A stretch of 64,000 nucleotides of DNA from Pseudomonadota bacterium (GTDB taxonomy: Bacteria > Pseudomonadota > Gammaproteobacteria > Burkholderiales > Burkholderiaceae_C). The notes below the pieces were generated by a model. The model had not been told where the DNA came from. It saw only the letters and a list, made by a program, of their open reading frames with translations, and did no database searches. Location: positions 1 through 64,000 of the forward strand of contig JAKBBP010000013.1 in the NCBI GenBank assembly GCA_021808445.1, read 5' to 3'. The position numbers were made by a program, and so were the translations under genes. Shown here piece by piece: positions 38,282-47,127 of this stretch; position 1 is the stretch's first letter; each line of letters opens with the position of its first letter.

Positions 38282-38790
38282 TGGCGGCCAAGCCTCCGTC
38301 GCGCCGGCAATACGCCACGCTGCTTCTAGTGGGCGAAGGGGAAACGGAGGAGGCCTTCCTGAAACATGTCAAGGCGCTGTACGCTCCCCGCGGATGCGGC
38401 CTGCAGGTCACGGTCAGATGCGCTCGCGGCAAGGGGGCGGCGCACGTCGTGGACGTAGCGATCCGGCAACGTCGGACCGTCGATTACGACACCGTGGCAG
38501 CACTGTTGGATACGGATACGGACTGGAATACAGAAGTCGCTCGGTTGGCTGCGCACCATGGGATTCACGTCCTTCGTTCCCAGCCGATGTTCGAGGCGAT
38601 GTTGCTTCGCGCGGTCCGCCGCCCCGCGGAAGGAACCGCCGAGGAGCTCAAACGCCGCTTCGCACCCCTTGTCAACGGTGATGGGCTCGACTCCGGGAAC
38701 TACGGAGCACATTTTGGGGATGAGGCGCTGCGGGCTGCGCGTCGGATGGAGGCGACGCTCGATCTTCTTCTCAGACTGCTGCGCCAGTAG
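38281..38790 (+). CDS. RloB/AbiLii-like TOPRIM-domain protein
   Basis: A 169-residue protein. The first strand and loop LLLVGEGETEEAFLKHVK carry the TOPRIM glutamate, and LLDTDTDWNTEVARL supplies the DxD pair, as in the RloB family. These proteins are presumed nucleases that act with an adjacent AAA ATPase. The ATG at 38281 is used; the preceding GTG at 38278 is an alternative. Codon use matches the ATPase gene. The pair ends about 250 bp before the tRNA-Arg terminator, and the gap between holds no gene. Confidence 0.75.
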   Translation: MAAKPPSRRQYATLLLVGEGETEEAFLKHVKALYAPRGCGLQVTVRCARGKGAAHVVDVAIRQRRTVDYDTVAALLDTDTDWNTEVARLAAHHGIHVLRSQPMFEAMLLRAVRRPAEGTAEELKRRFAPLVNGDGLDSGNYGAHFGDEALRAARRMEATLDLLLRLLRQ

Positions 38791-39046
38791 CCAGCATCCT
38801 TGTCGTTTCGTTTCAAGAGTTGGGCCAGGGACAGCCCCATGCATACCTCCCTGACCCTTCGCCTCCCGCATCAGGCGCCTGCTGCCGTGTGTCGTCCTTC
38901 GAATCCGCACGTCCCGTGGTGGCGGCCCACGCCCCAGCCGTGGCGCCGGCCGTCGCGGCAGCTTGACCGGGAAATCGGCCCTCGGACTCCTGTGCCATTC
39001 GTGCCGGCCGGCTCGCATTCCGCGGATCGCATTCCAGACAGGCATA
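38791..39046. other. non-coding gap between RloB-like gene and tRNA-Arg
   Basis: About 255 bp without a supported gene. It contains no intrinsic terminator for the defence pair, no clear promoter and no direct repeat of the tRNA 3' end. The higher-GC composition of the chromosome resumes here. Confidence 0.6.
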
Positions 39047-39086
39047 GGAAAAAGGCCTCGGGGGTTACCCCCCGAGGCCTTTTTCC
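39047..39086. terminator. bidirectional intrinsic terminator next to tRNA-Arg
   Basis: A perfect 18-bp stem with arms GGAAAAAGGCCTCGGGGG and its complement and loop TTAC. A-runs and T-runs on the two outer sides allow termination in both directions. It lies 12 bp past the 3' end of the minus-strand tRNA-Arg and faces the plus-strand defence pair. Confidence 0.95.
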
Positions 39087-39098
39087 TGCAACGAATTT

Positions 39099-39175
39099 TG
39101 GTGCGCCCGGCAGGATTCGAACCCACGACCCCTTGGTTCGTAGCCAAGTACTCTATCCAACTGAGCTACGGGCGC
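39099..39175 (-). tRNA. tRNA-Arg (anticodon ACG)
   Basis: On the minus strand: acceptor stem GCGCCCG pairing with CGGGCGC, D-arm AGCTCAGTTGGATAGAGT, anticodon loop CTACGAA (ACG), T-arm GGGTTCGAATCC, discriminator A and encoded CCA. The length of 77 nt is normal. The ACG anticodon is read as ICG after deamination. Confidence 0.97.
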
Positions 39176-39295
39176 AGCGAAAGAAAAAGTATACACGCAA
39201 ATCTCGGCGTTTGAACAGCCCCCCGCGCACACCCGTGGCGCGGGCTTCGCGCGCCGGGTGCCCGCGGCACGGCGGGCAGGCGACAATGCGCCCCC

Positions 39296-40786
39296 ATGTC
39301 CCTCGCACGCGCCTTTTCCCTGAGCCTCTTGCTGCTGGCGGCCAGCCGTGTGCTGGGGGTGCTGCGCGACGCGGTCGTGGCCACGCATTTCGGGCTCAGC
39401 GGCCACGCGGACGCGGCCCTGGTGGCGTTGTCCTATCCCGATTTCACCATCTCGCTGCTGTGGGGCGCTGCGGTGCCGGCGGTCATGGTGCCGCGCATGG
39501 CGGGGCGCCCACCCGAGGAAATCGCCGGCGAGGCGGCGCGCTGGTCGCGACTGGCGCTGGCGGCGTTCCTGCTGGCCGGGCTGGCGAGCTGGTGGCTGCG
39601 CCTGCCCCTGCTGCACCTGCTGGCGCCGGGCCTGCGAGGCGGGGATGCGCTGCTGGCTGCGCGCACGCTGGGCCTGAGCGCGCTGGTGGCGCTGCCTGCC
39701 GGGGCCTTGACCATGGTGGGCGCCGCCGCGCTGCAGTCGCAGGGGAGGCTGCAGTGGCAATACGCCGGCAACGTGGTGTTCAACCTGGCCTTGATCGCCG
39801 GGCTGCTTCTGGCCGCTCGGCTGCAGGCCTTCGGCTGGGTGGCCGGGGGCATCGCCGTGGCTTCGCTGGCGCGCCTGGGCATGATGCGCGGCGTGGTTTC
39901 CCGCCTGGGCCGCCCTCCCGCCGGCGCGCCCCGGTGGCCGGACCGCGCCGGCCTTCAAGCCGCGCTGCTGGCGCTGGCAGCCTCGGGGCTGACCGTGCTG
40001 TACACACTGGCGGCGCGCAGCTTCGCCTCCAGCACCGGAGCCGGCCAGCTTGGCGTGTTCCAGTACGCGCAGCGGGTCGGGGAGCTTCCGCTGCACACCG
40101 TGTTCGCCGTGGCCGCGGCCCTGGCGCTGGCGCGCCTGTCGGCGGCGGAGGCTGCAGGCGACCACGCCGGGGCCCTGGAACGGGGGCGCCAATGGATGCG
40201 CTCCATGCTGCGTGTTGCGCTGCTGCTGGGGGCCTGCGGCATGCTGGCCGCGCCGCTCGCGGTGCGCCTGGTGTTCGGCTGGGGACGCATGGATCCGCAG
40301 AGCCAGGCCGAGCTGCTGCGCGCCATGCGCTGGATCCTCGCCCTGATGCCGCTGCAGGCCGCGCAGATGGTGCTGGCCGCTCGGCTGAACAGTCATCGTC
40401 GCATCGCCGACCAGGTCCTGGGCTACGGTTGCGGGCTGATGGCGCTGTTCGCGATGGGCTCGCTGCTGCCGGCGCTGTGGTGGCGGGCGCTGGCGGCCTA
40501 CGGAGCTGCCTACCTGGTGGCCGCCGCGGTGCTGTGGCTGCGCCTGGCCCGCCGAAACGGCGACGCCGAGGCAGGCAATGCGCGCCTGCTGGGCCTGGCC
40601 ACTCCTGCGCTGGCGGCACTGGCAGCGCTGCTGGGCGCCTGGCCCGCGGCCTCCTGGACGGCGATGCTGCTGCAGGCCCTGCTGTGTCTCGCCGCGCTGG
40701 CCGGCGGCGCGTGGTTCCTCCTGCGCAAGGATGCCCTGGGAGAAATCCTGGGGCGTGCCCTGGCGCGCCGTTACACTCATTCGTGA
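39296..40786 (+). CDS. MurJ/MviN-like lipid-linked glycan flippase
   Basis: A 496-residue membrane protein with about 13-14 helices of the MOP superfamily. The N-terminus SRVLGVLRDAVVATHFGLSGHADAALVAL corresponds to the MurJ motif SRxxGxxRD....FG....DA. It lacks the canonical LPNLLRRLFAEGAFSQAF stretch of housekeeping MurJ and instead begins a surface-glycan operon. It is therefore probably a dedicated flippase for the glycan made by the genes after it, which is inference. The next gene starts 2 bp after its stop. Confidence 0.82.
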   Translation: MSLARAFSLSLLLLAASRVLGVLRDAVVATHFGLSGHADAALVALSYPDFTISLLWGAAVPAVMVPRMAGRPPEEIAGEAARWSRLALAAFLLAGLASWWLRLPLLHLLAPGLRGGDALLAARTLGLSALVALPAGALTMVGAAALQSQGRLQWQYAGNVVFNLALIAGLLLAARLQAFGWVAGGIAVASLARLGMMRGVVSRLGRPPAGAPRWPDRAGLQAALLALAASGLTVLYTLAARSFASSTGAGQLGVFQYAQRVGELPLHTVFAVAAALALARLSAAEAAGDHAGALERGRQWMRSMLRVALLLGACGMLAAPLAVRLVFGWGRMDPQSQAELLRAMRWILALMPLQAAQMVLAARLNSHRRIADQVLGYGCGLMALFAMGSLLPALWWRALAAYGAAYLVAAAVLWLRLARRNGDAEAGNARLLGLATPALAALAALLGAWPAASWTAMLLQALLCLAALAGGAWFLLRKDALGEILGRALARRYTHS

Positions 40787-40788
40787 CC

Positions 40789-41616
40789 ATGGACTGGATC
40801 CAGATCACCAACCTGCCGGAGTTCGCAGCCTTCGCCGCCGAGTGCGGGGTGGCGCGCATCATGGTCGACCTCGAGCGCCTCGGCAAGCACGAGCGCCAGG
40901 GGGGCCTGGGCACCTTCATTTCCGACCACCGTCCGGAAGACGTCGCCGTGGTGCGCGCGGCTGCGCCCGGAGTGCACCTGATGGTGCGCATCAATCCCTG
41001 GCATGCGCAGAGCCTGGCCGAGGTGGAGCATGCCGTGCGCCACGGGGCCGACAGCGTGATGCTGCCCATGTTCGAGCAGCCCGAGGCGCTGCGCGATTGC
41101 GCGCGGGCCCTGGCCGGCCGAGCCGGGCTGGTGGCTCTGCTGGAGACCCGGGGCGCGCTGGACAGCCTGGATCGCTGGGCGGGCACGGAGGGCCTGGGGG
41201 AGATCTACGTCGGGCTCAACGATCTGCACCGCCAATTGGGATGCCGTTTCATGTTCGAGCCGCTGGCCGACGGTACCGTCGAGCGCGTGGCCCGGGTGGC
41301 GCAGGCGCGGGGGCTGCGCTTCGGCTTCGGCGGCATCGCGCGCCTGGACGAAGGCCTGCTTCCGGGCCGGGTGGTGCTGGCCGAGCATCTGCGCCTGGGC
41401 TCGGGCAGCGTGATCCTGTCGCGCACCTTCAATCGCGAACTGATCGAATTCCCGCAGAGTGACTGGCGCAGCGTGTACCGCGAGCAACTGGGCCGGCTGC
41501 GGCATTGCGAATCCGTGCTGCGCGCACGCACTGACGAGGAAATCGAGAGCGACCGGCTGCTGGCCTGCGATCTCATCCACAAGGCGGCGCTGGCCCTGGG
41601 CTCCGCCGGCACCTGA
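40789..41616 (+). CDS. HpcH/HpaI aldolase/citrate lyase family protein
   Basis: A 275-residue TIM-barrel protein with signatures of the pyruvate/PEP aldolase family: RIMVDLERLGKHERQGG near residues 23-39, HLMVRINPW, GADSVMLPMFEQPEAL, VALLETRGALDSL (metal-ligand Glu) and YVGLNDLHRQLG. The family performs retro-aldol or related C-C chemistry with pyruvate or PEP. In this operon it might form or cleave an acidic sugar precursor. It overlaps the next gene's ATG, so it is part of the transcription unit. Confidence 0.85.
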   Translation: MDWIQITNLPEFAAFAAECGVARIMVDLERLGKHERQGGLGTFISDHRPEDVAVVRAAAPGVHLMVRINPWHAQSLAEVEHAVRHGADSVMLPMFEQPEALRDCARALAGRAGLVALLETRGALDSLDRWAGTEGLGEIYVGLNDLHRQLGCRFMFEPLADGTVERVARVAQARGLRFGFGGIARLDEGLLPGRVVLAEHLRLGSGSVILSRTFNRELIEFPQSDWRSVYREQLGRLRHCESVLRARTDEEIESDRLLACDLIHKAALALGSAGT

Positions 41617-42173
41617 TGCTCAAGCGGGGCTTCGACCTCCTGCTGGCGGTGCTGGCGCTGGTGCTGCTGGCCCTGCCCCTGCTGCTCGTGGCCCTGGCCG
41701 TGTGGCTCGACAGCGGGCGCCCGGTGCTGTTCTCCCAGCTGCGAGTGGGTCGCGGCGGCCGCTTGTTCCGCCTGTACAAGTTCCGCTCCATGGTGATCGA
41801 CGCCGAGGCGCGCGGCCCGCAGCGCACGGCCAGCGGCGACCCGCGCATCACCCGCGTGGGACGCTGGCTGCGGCGCAGCAGCCTGGACGAGCTGCCCCAG
41901 CTGTTCAACGTGCTGCGCGGGGACATGAGCCTGGTGGGCCCTCGTCCCGACGTGCCCGCCCAGCAGGCGGACTATCGCGCCGAGGACTGGGAACTTCGCT
42001 GCCGCGTGCGCCCGGGCATCACCGGGCTGGCGCAGGCCCTGTACCGCTCGCGCGCCACGCCCGCGCAGCGCCTGCAGGCCGACCTGGACTACGCCCGCCG
42101 CCCGGGGCTGGCGCGCGATCTTCGGATCATGGGGATGACGGTCCTGCAACTGTGGCGCAGAAGCGGCAACTAA
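41616..42173 (+). CDS. initiating sugar phosphotransferase (small PGT, PglC type)
   Basis: A 185-residue single-helix phosphoglycosyl transferase. The N-terminal hydrophobic helix (LLLAVLALVLLALPLLLVALA) is followed by YKFRSMV, the catalytic region and NVLRGDMSLVGPRP, then the RPGITGLAQ motif. These enzymes attach the first sugar phosphate to undecaprenyl phosphate at the cytoplasmic face. The likely sugar would be UDP-linked, made by CapD and the aminotransferase downstream. There is no extra N-terminal transmembrane domain, so it is the short PglC form rather than WcaJ. Confidence 0.93.
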   Translation: MLKRGFDLLLAVLALVLLALPLLLVALAVWLDSGRPVLFSQLRVGRGGRLFRLYKFRSMVIDAEARGPQRTASGDPRITRVGRWLRRSSLDELPQLFNVLRGDMSLVGPRPDVPAQQADYRAEDWELRCRVRPGITGLAQALYRSRATPAQRLQADLDYARRPGLARDLRIMGMTVLQLWRRSGN

Positions 42174-42258
42174 CGCGGCTTTGAGACGGGGCTGCGCGAA
42201 GCGGCGCGCTCGGGCCCGGCTGCGGCGACAATACGGGTTTTGCGTCCAATTCCTACCC

Positions 42259-44064
42259 ATGTGCGGCATCTACGGCTATTTCGACCGCGCTGGCGGTGAA
42301 CTCGACGCGCGCGCCCTGCAGGCCATGGATGCCTCGCTGCGCCACCGCGGGCCGGACGACACCGGCGCGTGGACCATGCCCGGCGCCGCCGTCGGCAACC
42401 GCCGGCTCTCGATCATCGACCTCGAAGGCGGGCACCAGCCCTTCGTGTCCGACGACGGGCGCATCGCCCTGGTGCAGAACGGGGAGATCTTCAACCACGT
42501 GGAGCTTCGGCGCGAGCTGCAGCGCGAAGGCGTGCGCTTCGCCAGCGACCACAGCGACACCGAGGTGCTGCTGCGCCTGTATGAGCGCGAGGGCCTGGAC
42601 TTCCTGCCCCGGCTCAACGGCATGTTCGCCTTCGCCGTGCTGGATCGACGCGACCCCGAGCGCCCCTGCCTGCACCTGGTACGCGACCGCATCGGCGTCA
42701 AGCCGCTGTACCTGCACGACGACGGTACACGCCTGCTGTTCGGATCGGAAATCAAGGCCCTGCTGACGGCAATGCCGTCGCGGCCTCGCCTGGACCTGCC
42801 GGCGCTGCAGCATTACCTGGCCTTCAACTTCGTGCCGCCGCCGTGGACCCTGTTCGCCGGCGTGCGCCACCTGGAGCCGGGCTGCGTGCTCAGCGTGGAC
42901 ACCCGCGGCGCCCGCCAGCGCCGATGGTGGAACCTGGCCGAACAGCAGCCTGCGCCGCAGGAGTTCGGAGCCTGGCAGGAACAGTTCCTGGGGCTGCTGG
43001 ATGATGCCGTGCGCCTGCGGCTGCGCGCCGACGTGCCCTTCGGCGCCTTCCTGTCGGGCGGCGTGGATTCCAGCACGGTGGTGGCGCTGATGGCGCGCCA
43101 CGTGCGCGAACCCGTCCGCAGCTTCTGCATCGGCTTCGACGACGCGCGCTTCGACGAGTCCCCCTTCGCGCGCGAGGCGGCACGCCGCTTCGGCACCCGG
43201 CATCACGAGCGCATCGTGCAGCCCGACCTGCTCGACGCCTGGCCCGCGGCCTTGTGGCACTGCGACCAACCGCACGGCGACGCTTCCTTCCTGCCCACGC
43301 TGGAGGTGGCGCGCCTGGCGGCGCAGGAGGTCAAGGTGGTGCTCACCGGGGACGGCGGCGACGAGTTGTTCGCCGGCTACGACAAATACGCCGGCCTGCT
43401 GGCCGACCCGGCGCTGCAGTCGCTGGACGACGACGCCTTCGCCAGCGCGCTGGTCGAGCGCACCGGGCTTTTCGGGGCGCAGGGCCGCTCGCAGCTGCTG
43501 CAGCCCTGGCTGCAGCACAGGCTGCGCGACGTGGACAGCGTGCGCGACGTGGCCTTGCCCTGGCTGCGCCAGGCGGAGCATTTCGATCGGGTCAACCAGA
43601 TGCTCTTTCTCGACATGATGCTGCTGCTGCCGGGCAATAACCTGGTCAAGCCCGATCGCATGGGCATGGCCGTGTCCCTGGAGGCGCGCACGCCCTTTCT
43701 GGACTGGCGCATGATGGAGCTGGCCTTCCGCAGCCCCGGGACGACCAAGCTGGTCGACGGCGACAAGAAGCATTGGTTCAAGCGCGCGGTGCAACCCTTG
43801 ATCGGCGAGGAGCTGGCCATGCGACGCAAGCAGATGTTCACGGTTCCCATCGGCGAATGGTTCCGCGGACCTCGCAAGGCCTGGCTGCACGAGCTGCTGT
43901 TCGCCGAGGATGCCCTGGCAGCGCGCCTGTTCCAGCCCGCCCGCCTGCGCCAGCTGTTCGAGCAGCATGTGGATGGCAGCGCCAACCACACGCGCGAGCT
44001 GCGCGCGCTGGCGGCGCTGGAGATCTGGGCGCGGCGATTCCAGCCGGAGCTCGACGCGGCATGA
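42259..44064 (+). CDS. asnB: asparagine synthase-like glutamine amidotransferase
   Basis: A 601-residue class II amidotransferase. The N-terminal nucleophile is Cys2 (MCGIYGYF), followed by SLRHRGPDDTG, and the synthase domain has FLSGGVDSS (PPi-binding loop), DGGDELFAGY and MLLLPGNNLVKPDRMGMA. AsnB-like enzymes in glycan operons often amidate sugar carboxyl groups instead of aspartate; which holds here is unknown. It begins 85 bp after the sugar transferase and overlaps the next gene by four bases. Confidence 0.9.
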   Translation: MCGIYGYFDRAGGELDARALQAMDASLRHRGPDDTGAWTMPGAAVGNRRLSIIDLEGGHQPFVSDDGRIALVQNGEIFNHVELRRELQREGVRFASDHSDTEVLLRLYEREGLDFLPRLNGMFAFAVLDRRDPERPCLHLVRDRIGVKPLYLHDDGTRLLFGSEIKALLTAMPSRPRLDLPALQHYLAFNFVPPPWTLFAGVRHLEPGCVLSVDTRGARQRRWWNLAEQQPAPQEFGAWQEQFLGLLDDAVRLRLRADVPFGAFLSGGVDSSTVVALMARHVREPVRSFCIGFDDARFDESPFAREAARRFGTRHHERIVQPDLLDAWPAALWHCDQPHGDASFLPTLEVARLAAQEVKVVLTGDGGDELFAGYDKYAGLLADPALQSLDDDAFASALVERTGLFGAQGRSQLLQPWLQHRLRDVDSVRDVALPWLRQAEHFDRVNQMLFLDMMLLLPGNNLVKPDRMGMAVSLEARTPFLDWRMMELAFRSPGTTKLVDGDKKHWFKRAVQPLIGEELAMRRKQMFTVPIGEWFRGPRKAWLHELLFAEDALAARLFQPARLRQLFEQHVDGSANHTRELRALAALEIWARRFQPELDAA

Positions 44065-45326
44065 ATCCGGCCCGGCGCGTGCTGGCGGTGGCCTACGGCG
44101 GAGGCCATGTGGCCATGCTGCTGCCCGTGCTGGGCGAGCTGCGGCGCAGACATCCCCACTGGAACATCCAGCTCCTGGCCTTGACCACGGCACGGCGTGC
44201 CGCCCGCGCGGCGGGCTGGGAAAGCCTGGGCTACGAGTCGCTTCTACCGCTGCTGGACCCCGAGGAGCGGGAACAGGCGCTGCGCCTCGGACGCGAACTG
44301 CAGCCCGGCAACGACCATCCGGACATCGCCCCTTCCGAGAGCCTGGCCTACCTGGGCATCAACGCCTGGTCGCTGCAGCGCCAGCTGGGCGAGCAGGAGG
44401 CGGCGCGGGTGCTGGCCGAGCGCGGGCGCCAGGGTTTTCACCCGCGCCAGTTCCTGGAGCGGGTGTTGCGTGCGCTGCGACCGGAGCTCCTGCTCACCAC
44501 GAATTCGCCGCGCAGCGAGCAGGCAGCGCTGGAAGCCGCGCAGGCCCTGGGCATCCCCAGCCTGGCGCTGCTGGATCTGTTCGCCCAGCCCGGCGACCCC
44601 TTCGCTGCGCGCCGCCAGAGACCGGACCGTGTGTGCGTGCTGGCCGACGCCGTGCGCGACAACCTGCTGGCCGCGGGCTGGGAGGCCGGGCGCATCGTGG
44701 TCACCGGCAATCCGGCCTTCGACGCGCTGCAGGAGCCGCGGCTGCGCGAGCAGGCGCAGGCCCTGCGCCGCCGCTGGGCACAGCGCTGGGGACGCGAACC
44801 GGGCCGGCTGGTGCTGGTGGCCACGCAGCCCGAGGCGCAGGCACACCCGGGCTCGCCGTGGCCGGCGGGAGATGCCCTGGCGCTGGCGATGGAGGCTGGT
44901 GCCCGCGCCTGGGTGGAGCAGCGCCCGGGCGCCTCGCTGGTGGTGCGTCACCATCCGAACCACTGGCACCGGGCCCAGCGGGCGCCGGACACGGCGCAGG
45001 TGCATTTCAGCGTTCCGGCGGAAGAAGCCATCGAGCCGCTGGTGCTCGCGGCCGATGCCGTGGTGGTGCAGACCACCACCGTGGGCCTGCAGGCCGCCGT
45101 GGCGGCCCGACCTGTGCTTTCGCTGCAATGTTCGCCCGGAGCCCTTCGAGGCCTTGACTATGCGAGCCTGGGCGTGGCCCGCGGCGTGGCCAGTCTCGAG
45201 GATCTTCCGGGCGCGCTGGATGAAACCCTGGCGAACCCGCCGGGGCCCACAGCCTGGGCCCGGCCGGTCGCAGCCGCGCCGGCGGTCGCGGACCAGGCGG
45301 AAAGACTCCTGGACGGGGAACCATGA
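44061..45326 (+). CDS. GT-B-fold glycosyltransferase-like protein
   Basis: A 421-residue protein. It starts RRVLAVAYGGGHVAMLLPVLGEL, with the Gly-rich loop of GT-B enzymes, and later has VVVTGNPAFDAL, RHHPNHWHR and ADAVVVQTTTVGLQAA, a late motif seen in CDP-glycerol or UDP-sugar transferases. The exact donor is not clear. It could be the enzyme that transfers the nonulosonic acid or an inner sugar of the repeat. ATGA overlaps on both sides bind it into the operon. Confidence 0.7.
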   Translation: MNPARRVLAVAYGGGHVAMLLPVLGELRRRHPHWNIQLLALTTARRAARAAGWESLGYESLLPLLDPEEREQALRLGRELQPGNDHPDIAPSESLAYLGINAWSLQRQLGEQEAARVLAERGRQGFHPRQFLERVLRALRPELLLTTNSPRSEQAALEAAQALGIPSLALLDLFAQPGDPFAARRQRPDRVCVLADAVRDNLLAAGWEAGRIVVTGNPAFDALQEPRLREQAQALRRRWAQRWGREPGRLVLVATQPEAQAHPGSPWPAGDALALAMEAGARAWVEQRPGASLVVRHHPNHWHRAQRAPDTAQVHFSVPAEEAIEPLVLAADAVVVQTTTVGLQAAVAARPVLSLQCSPGALRGLDYASLGVARGVASLEDLPGALDETLANPPGPTAWARPVAAAPAVADQAERLLDGEP

Positions 45327-46030
45327 AGACCATCGCCACCATCTGTGCCCGCGGCGGCAGCAAGGGCCTGCCCGGCAAGAACATCCGCATGCTGCGCGGA
45401 CGCCCCTTGATCGTGCACAGCATCGCCTACGCGCTGGCGCACCCGGCCATCGAGGCGGTGTGCGTGTCCACCGACGACGAGCGCATCGCCGAGGTGGCGC
45501 GCGAGGCGGGCGCCGAGGTGCCTTACCTGCGTCCGCCGGAACTGGCGCGCGACGACAGCCCGAAGCTTCCGGTAATCGACCATCTGCTCGACTTCCTGCA
45601 GCGCGAGCAGGGGCGGGACTACGACCGGGTGGTGGACCTGCAGCCCACCTCCCCGCTGCGCATCCCGCAGGACCTCGACGCCTGCCTGGGCCGCGCCGAC
45701 CAGCCCGACCAGCCGGATCTGGTGCTCACGGCCTACGACAGCGGCTTCAATCCGTATTTCAACCTGGTCGAACTGCAGGGCGACGGCAGCGTACGGGTCA
45801 GCAAGGGCGACGGGCTGGCCACGCGCCAGGCTGCGCCGCCGGTGTGGGCGCTCAACGGATCCATCTACGTATGGCGCCGCACCGCGCTGGCGCACGCGGC
45901 GCGCCACGGCATGTGGAGCGTGCGCGTGGCCGCCCATATCATGCCCGCATCGCGCTCGGTGGACATCGATACCGCCGAGGATTTCGCGGCGGCCGAACGC
46001 GCCGCATCCGAAGGATCTCCGTCACCATGA
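45323..46030 (+). CDS. neuA: CMP-nonulosonate cytidylyltransferase (NeuA/LegF type)
   Basis: A 235-residue nucleotidyltransferase. The CTP-binding loop is ICARGGSKGLPGKNIRML near residue 8, followed by CVSTDDERIAEVA and LQPTSPLR, and the metal-binding Asp in the terminal SVDIDTAEDF. Such enzymes activate nonulosonic acids as CMP sugars. Within this operon the substrate is most likely a legionaminic-type sugar rather than sialic acid. It overlaps neuB by four bases. Confidence 0.92.
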   Translation: MKTIATICARGGSKGLPGKNIRMLRGRPLIVHSIAYALAHPAIEAVCVSTDDERIAEVAREAGAEVPYLRPPELARDDSPKLPVIDHLLDFLQREQGRDYDRVVDLQPTSPLRIPQDLDACLGRADQPDQPDLVLTAYDSGFNPYFNLVELQGDGSVRVSKGDGLATRQAAPPVWALNGSIYVWRRTALAHAARHGMWSVRVAAHIMPASRSVDIDTAEDFAAAERAASEGSPSP

Positions 46031-47127
46031 ACCGGCCTCATGTGTTCGTCATCGCGGAGGCCGGGGTCAACCACAACGGCCGACTGGACCTGGCGCTGGG
46101 CCTGGTGGATGCGGCCGCCGCGGCGGGCGCCGACGCGGTCAAGTTCCAGACCTTTCGCGCCGAGGACCTGGCCACCCCCGGGGCCGCCACGGCCAGCTAC
46201 CAGAAGCAGCAGACCGGCCACAGCGATCAGCTGGCGATGCTGCGAGCGCTGGAGCTGAGCCACGAGCAGTTCCAGGCCGTCGCGGCACGCTGCCGGGATC
46301 GCGGCATCGAGTTCATGTCCACGCCGTTTTCCGAGCAGGCGGTGGACCAGCTGGTCGAGCTCGGGGTGCGCCGGCTCAAGCTGCCCTCCGGGGAGATCAC
46401 CAATCGCCCGCTGCTGCGCAAGGCGGCGCAGGCGCGACTGCCCCTGCTGATGTCCACGGGCATGGCCACGCTGGACGAGGTCCGCGAGGCGGTGGAATGG
46501 GTGCGCGAGGTGTGGCTGCGCGGCAGCGCGCCGCGCCCCGCGCAACCCGTGGCCGCCCCGCTGGTGCTGCTGCATTGCACCTCGGCCTACCCGGCCCCCG
46601 ACGAAGCGCTGAACCTGCTGGCGCTGCGCCAGCTGGGCCAGGTCTGCGGCATGCCGGTGGGCTATTCGGACCACAGCCTGGGCAACACGGCGGCACTGGC
46701 CGCGGTGGCCCTGGGCGCGGTGGTGATCGAGAAGCACATCACGCTGGACCGTCGACTTCCCGGCCCGGATCATTCCGCCTCCAGCGAGGCGGCCGAGTTC
46801 GCGGCCCTGGTGCGCGATGTGCGGCGCCTGCAGGACATGCTGGGCGACGGAGTCAAGGCCCCGCGCGAGCAGGAGATGGAGGTGCGCCAGGTGGCGCGGC
46901 GCAGCGTGGTGCTGGCCTGCGCGCTGCGCGCCGGCAGCGAACTGGCGCTCGAGCACCTGCAACTGCGGCGACCGGGCCACGGCATCGCGCCGCGCGAACT
47001 CGACGCGCTGATCGGGCGTCGCCTGCGCCGCGACGTCGCCGCGGGGCAATTGCTGGCCTGGGAGGACCTGCACGCCGTGCGCGAGGATCCGGATGGCGCG
47101 GATGACGACGTCGACGACCATGCCTGA
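46027..47127 (+). CDS. neuB: nonulosonate synthase (NeuB/LegI type)
   Basis: A 366-residue synthase that condenses a 6-carbon amino sugar with PEP to give a 9-carbon nonulosonate. It shows FVIAEAGVNHNGRLDLAL, VKFQTF, STPFSEQAVDQL, LKLPSGEITN, VGYSDHSLG and VIEKHITLDRRLPGPDHSAS in order, then the C-terminal antifreeze-like SAF domain (RSVVLACALRAG). The SGEITN-type motif favours a legionaminate or neuraminate synthase over PseI. The gene overlaps neuC. Confidence 0.93.
   Translation: MNRPHVFVIAEAGVNHNGRLDLALGLVDAAAAAGADAVKFQTFRAEDLATPGAATASYQKQQTGHSDQLAMLRALELSHEQFQAVAARCRDRGIEFMSTPFSEQAVDQLVELGVRRLKLPSGEITNRPLLRKAAQARLPLLMSTGMATLDEVREAVEWVREVWLRGSAPRPAQPVAAPLVLLHCTSAYPAPDEALNLLALRQLGQVCGMPVGYSDHSLGNTAALAAVALGAVVIEKHITLDRRLPGPDHSASSEAAEFAALVRDVRRLQDMLGDGVKAPREQEMEVRQVARRSVVLACALRAGSELALEHLQLRRPGHGIAPRELDALIGRRLRRDVAAGQLLAWEDLHAVREDPDGADDDVDDHA

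Noticed and set aside
38791-39175. Integration (att) direct repeats at tRNA-Arg
   Set aside because: No second copy of the tRNA 3' end was found by eye on the far side of the defence pair, and no integrase gene is present.
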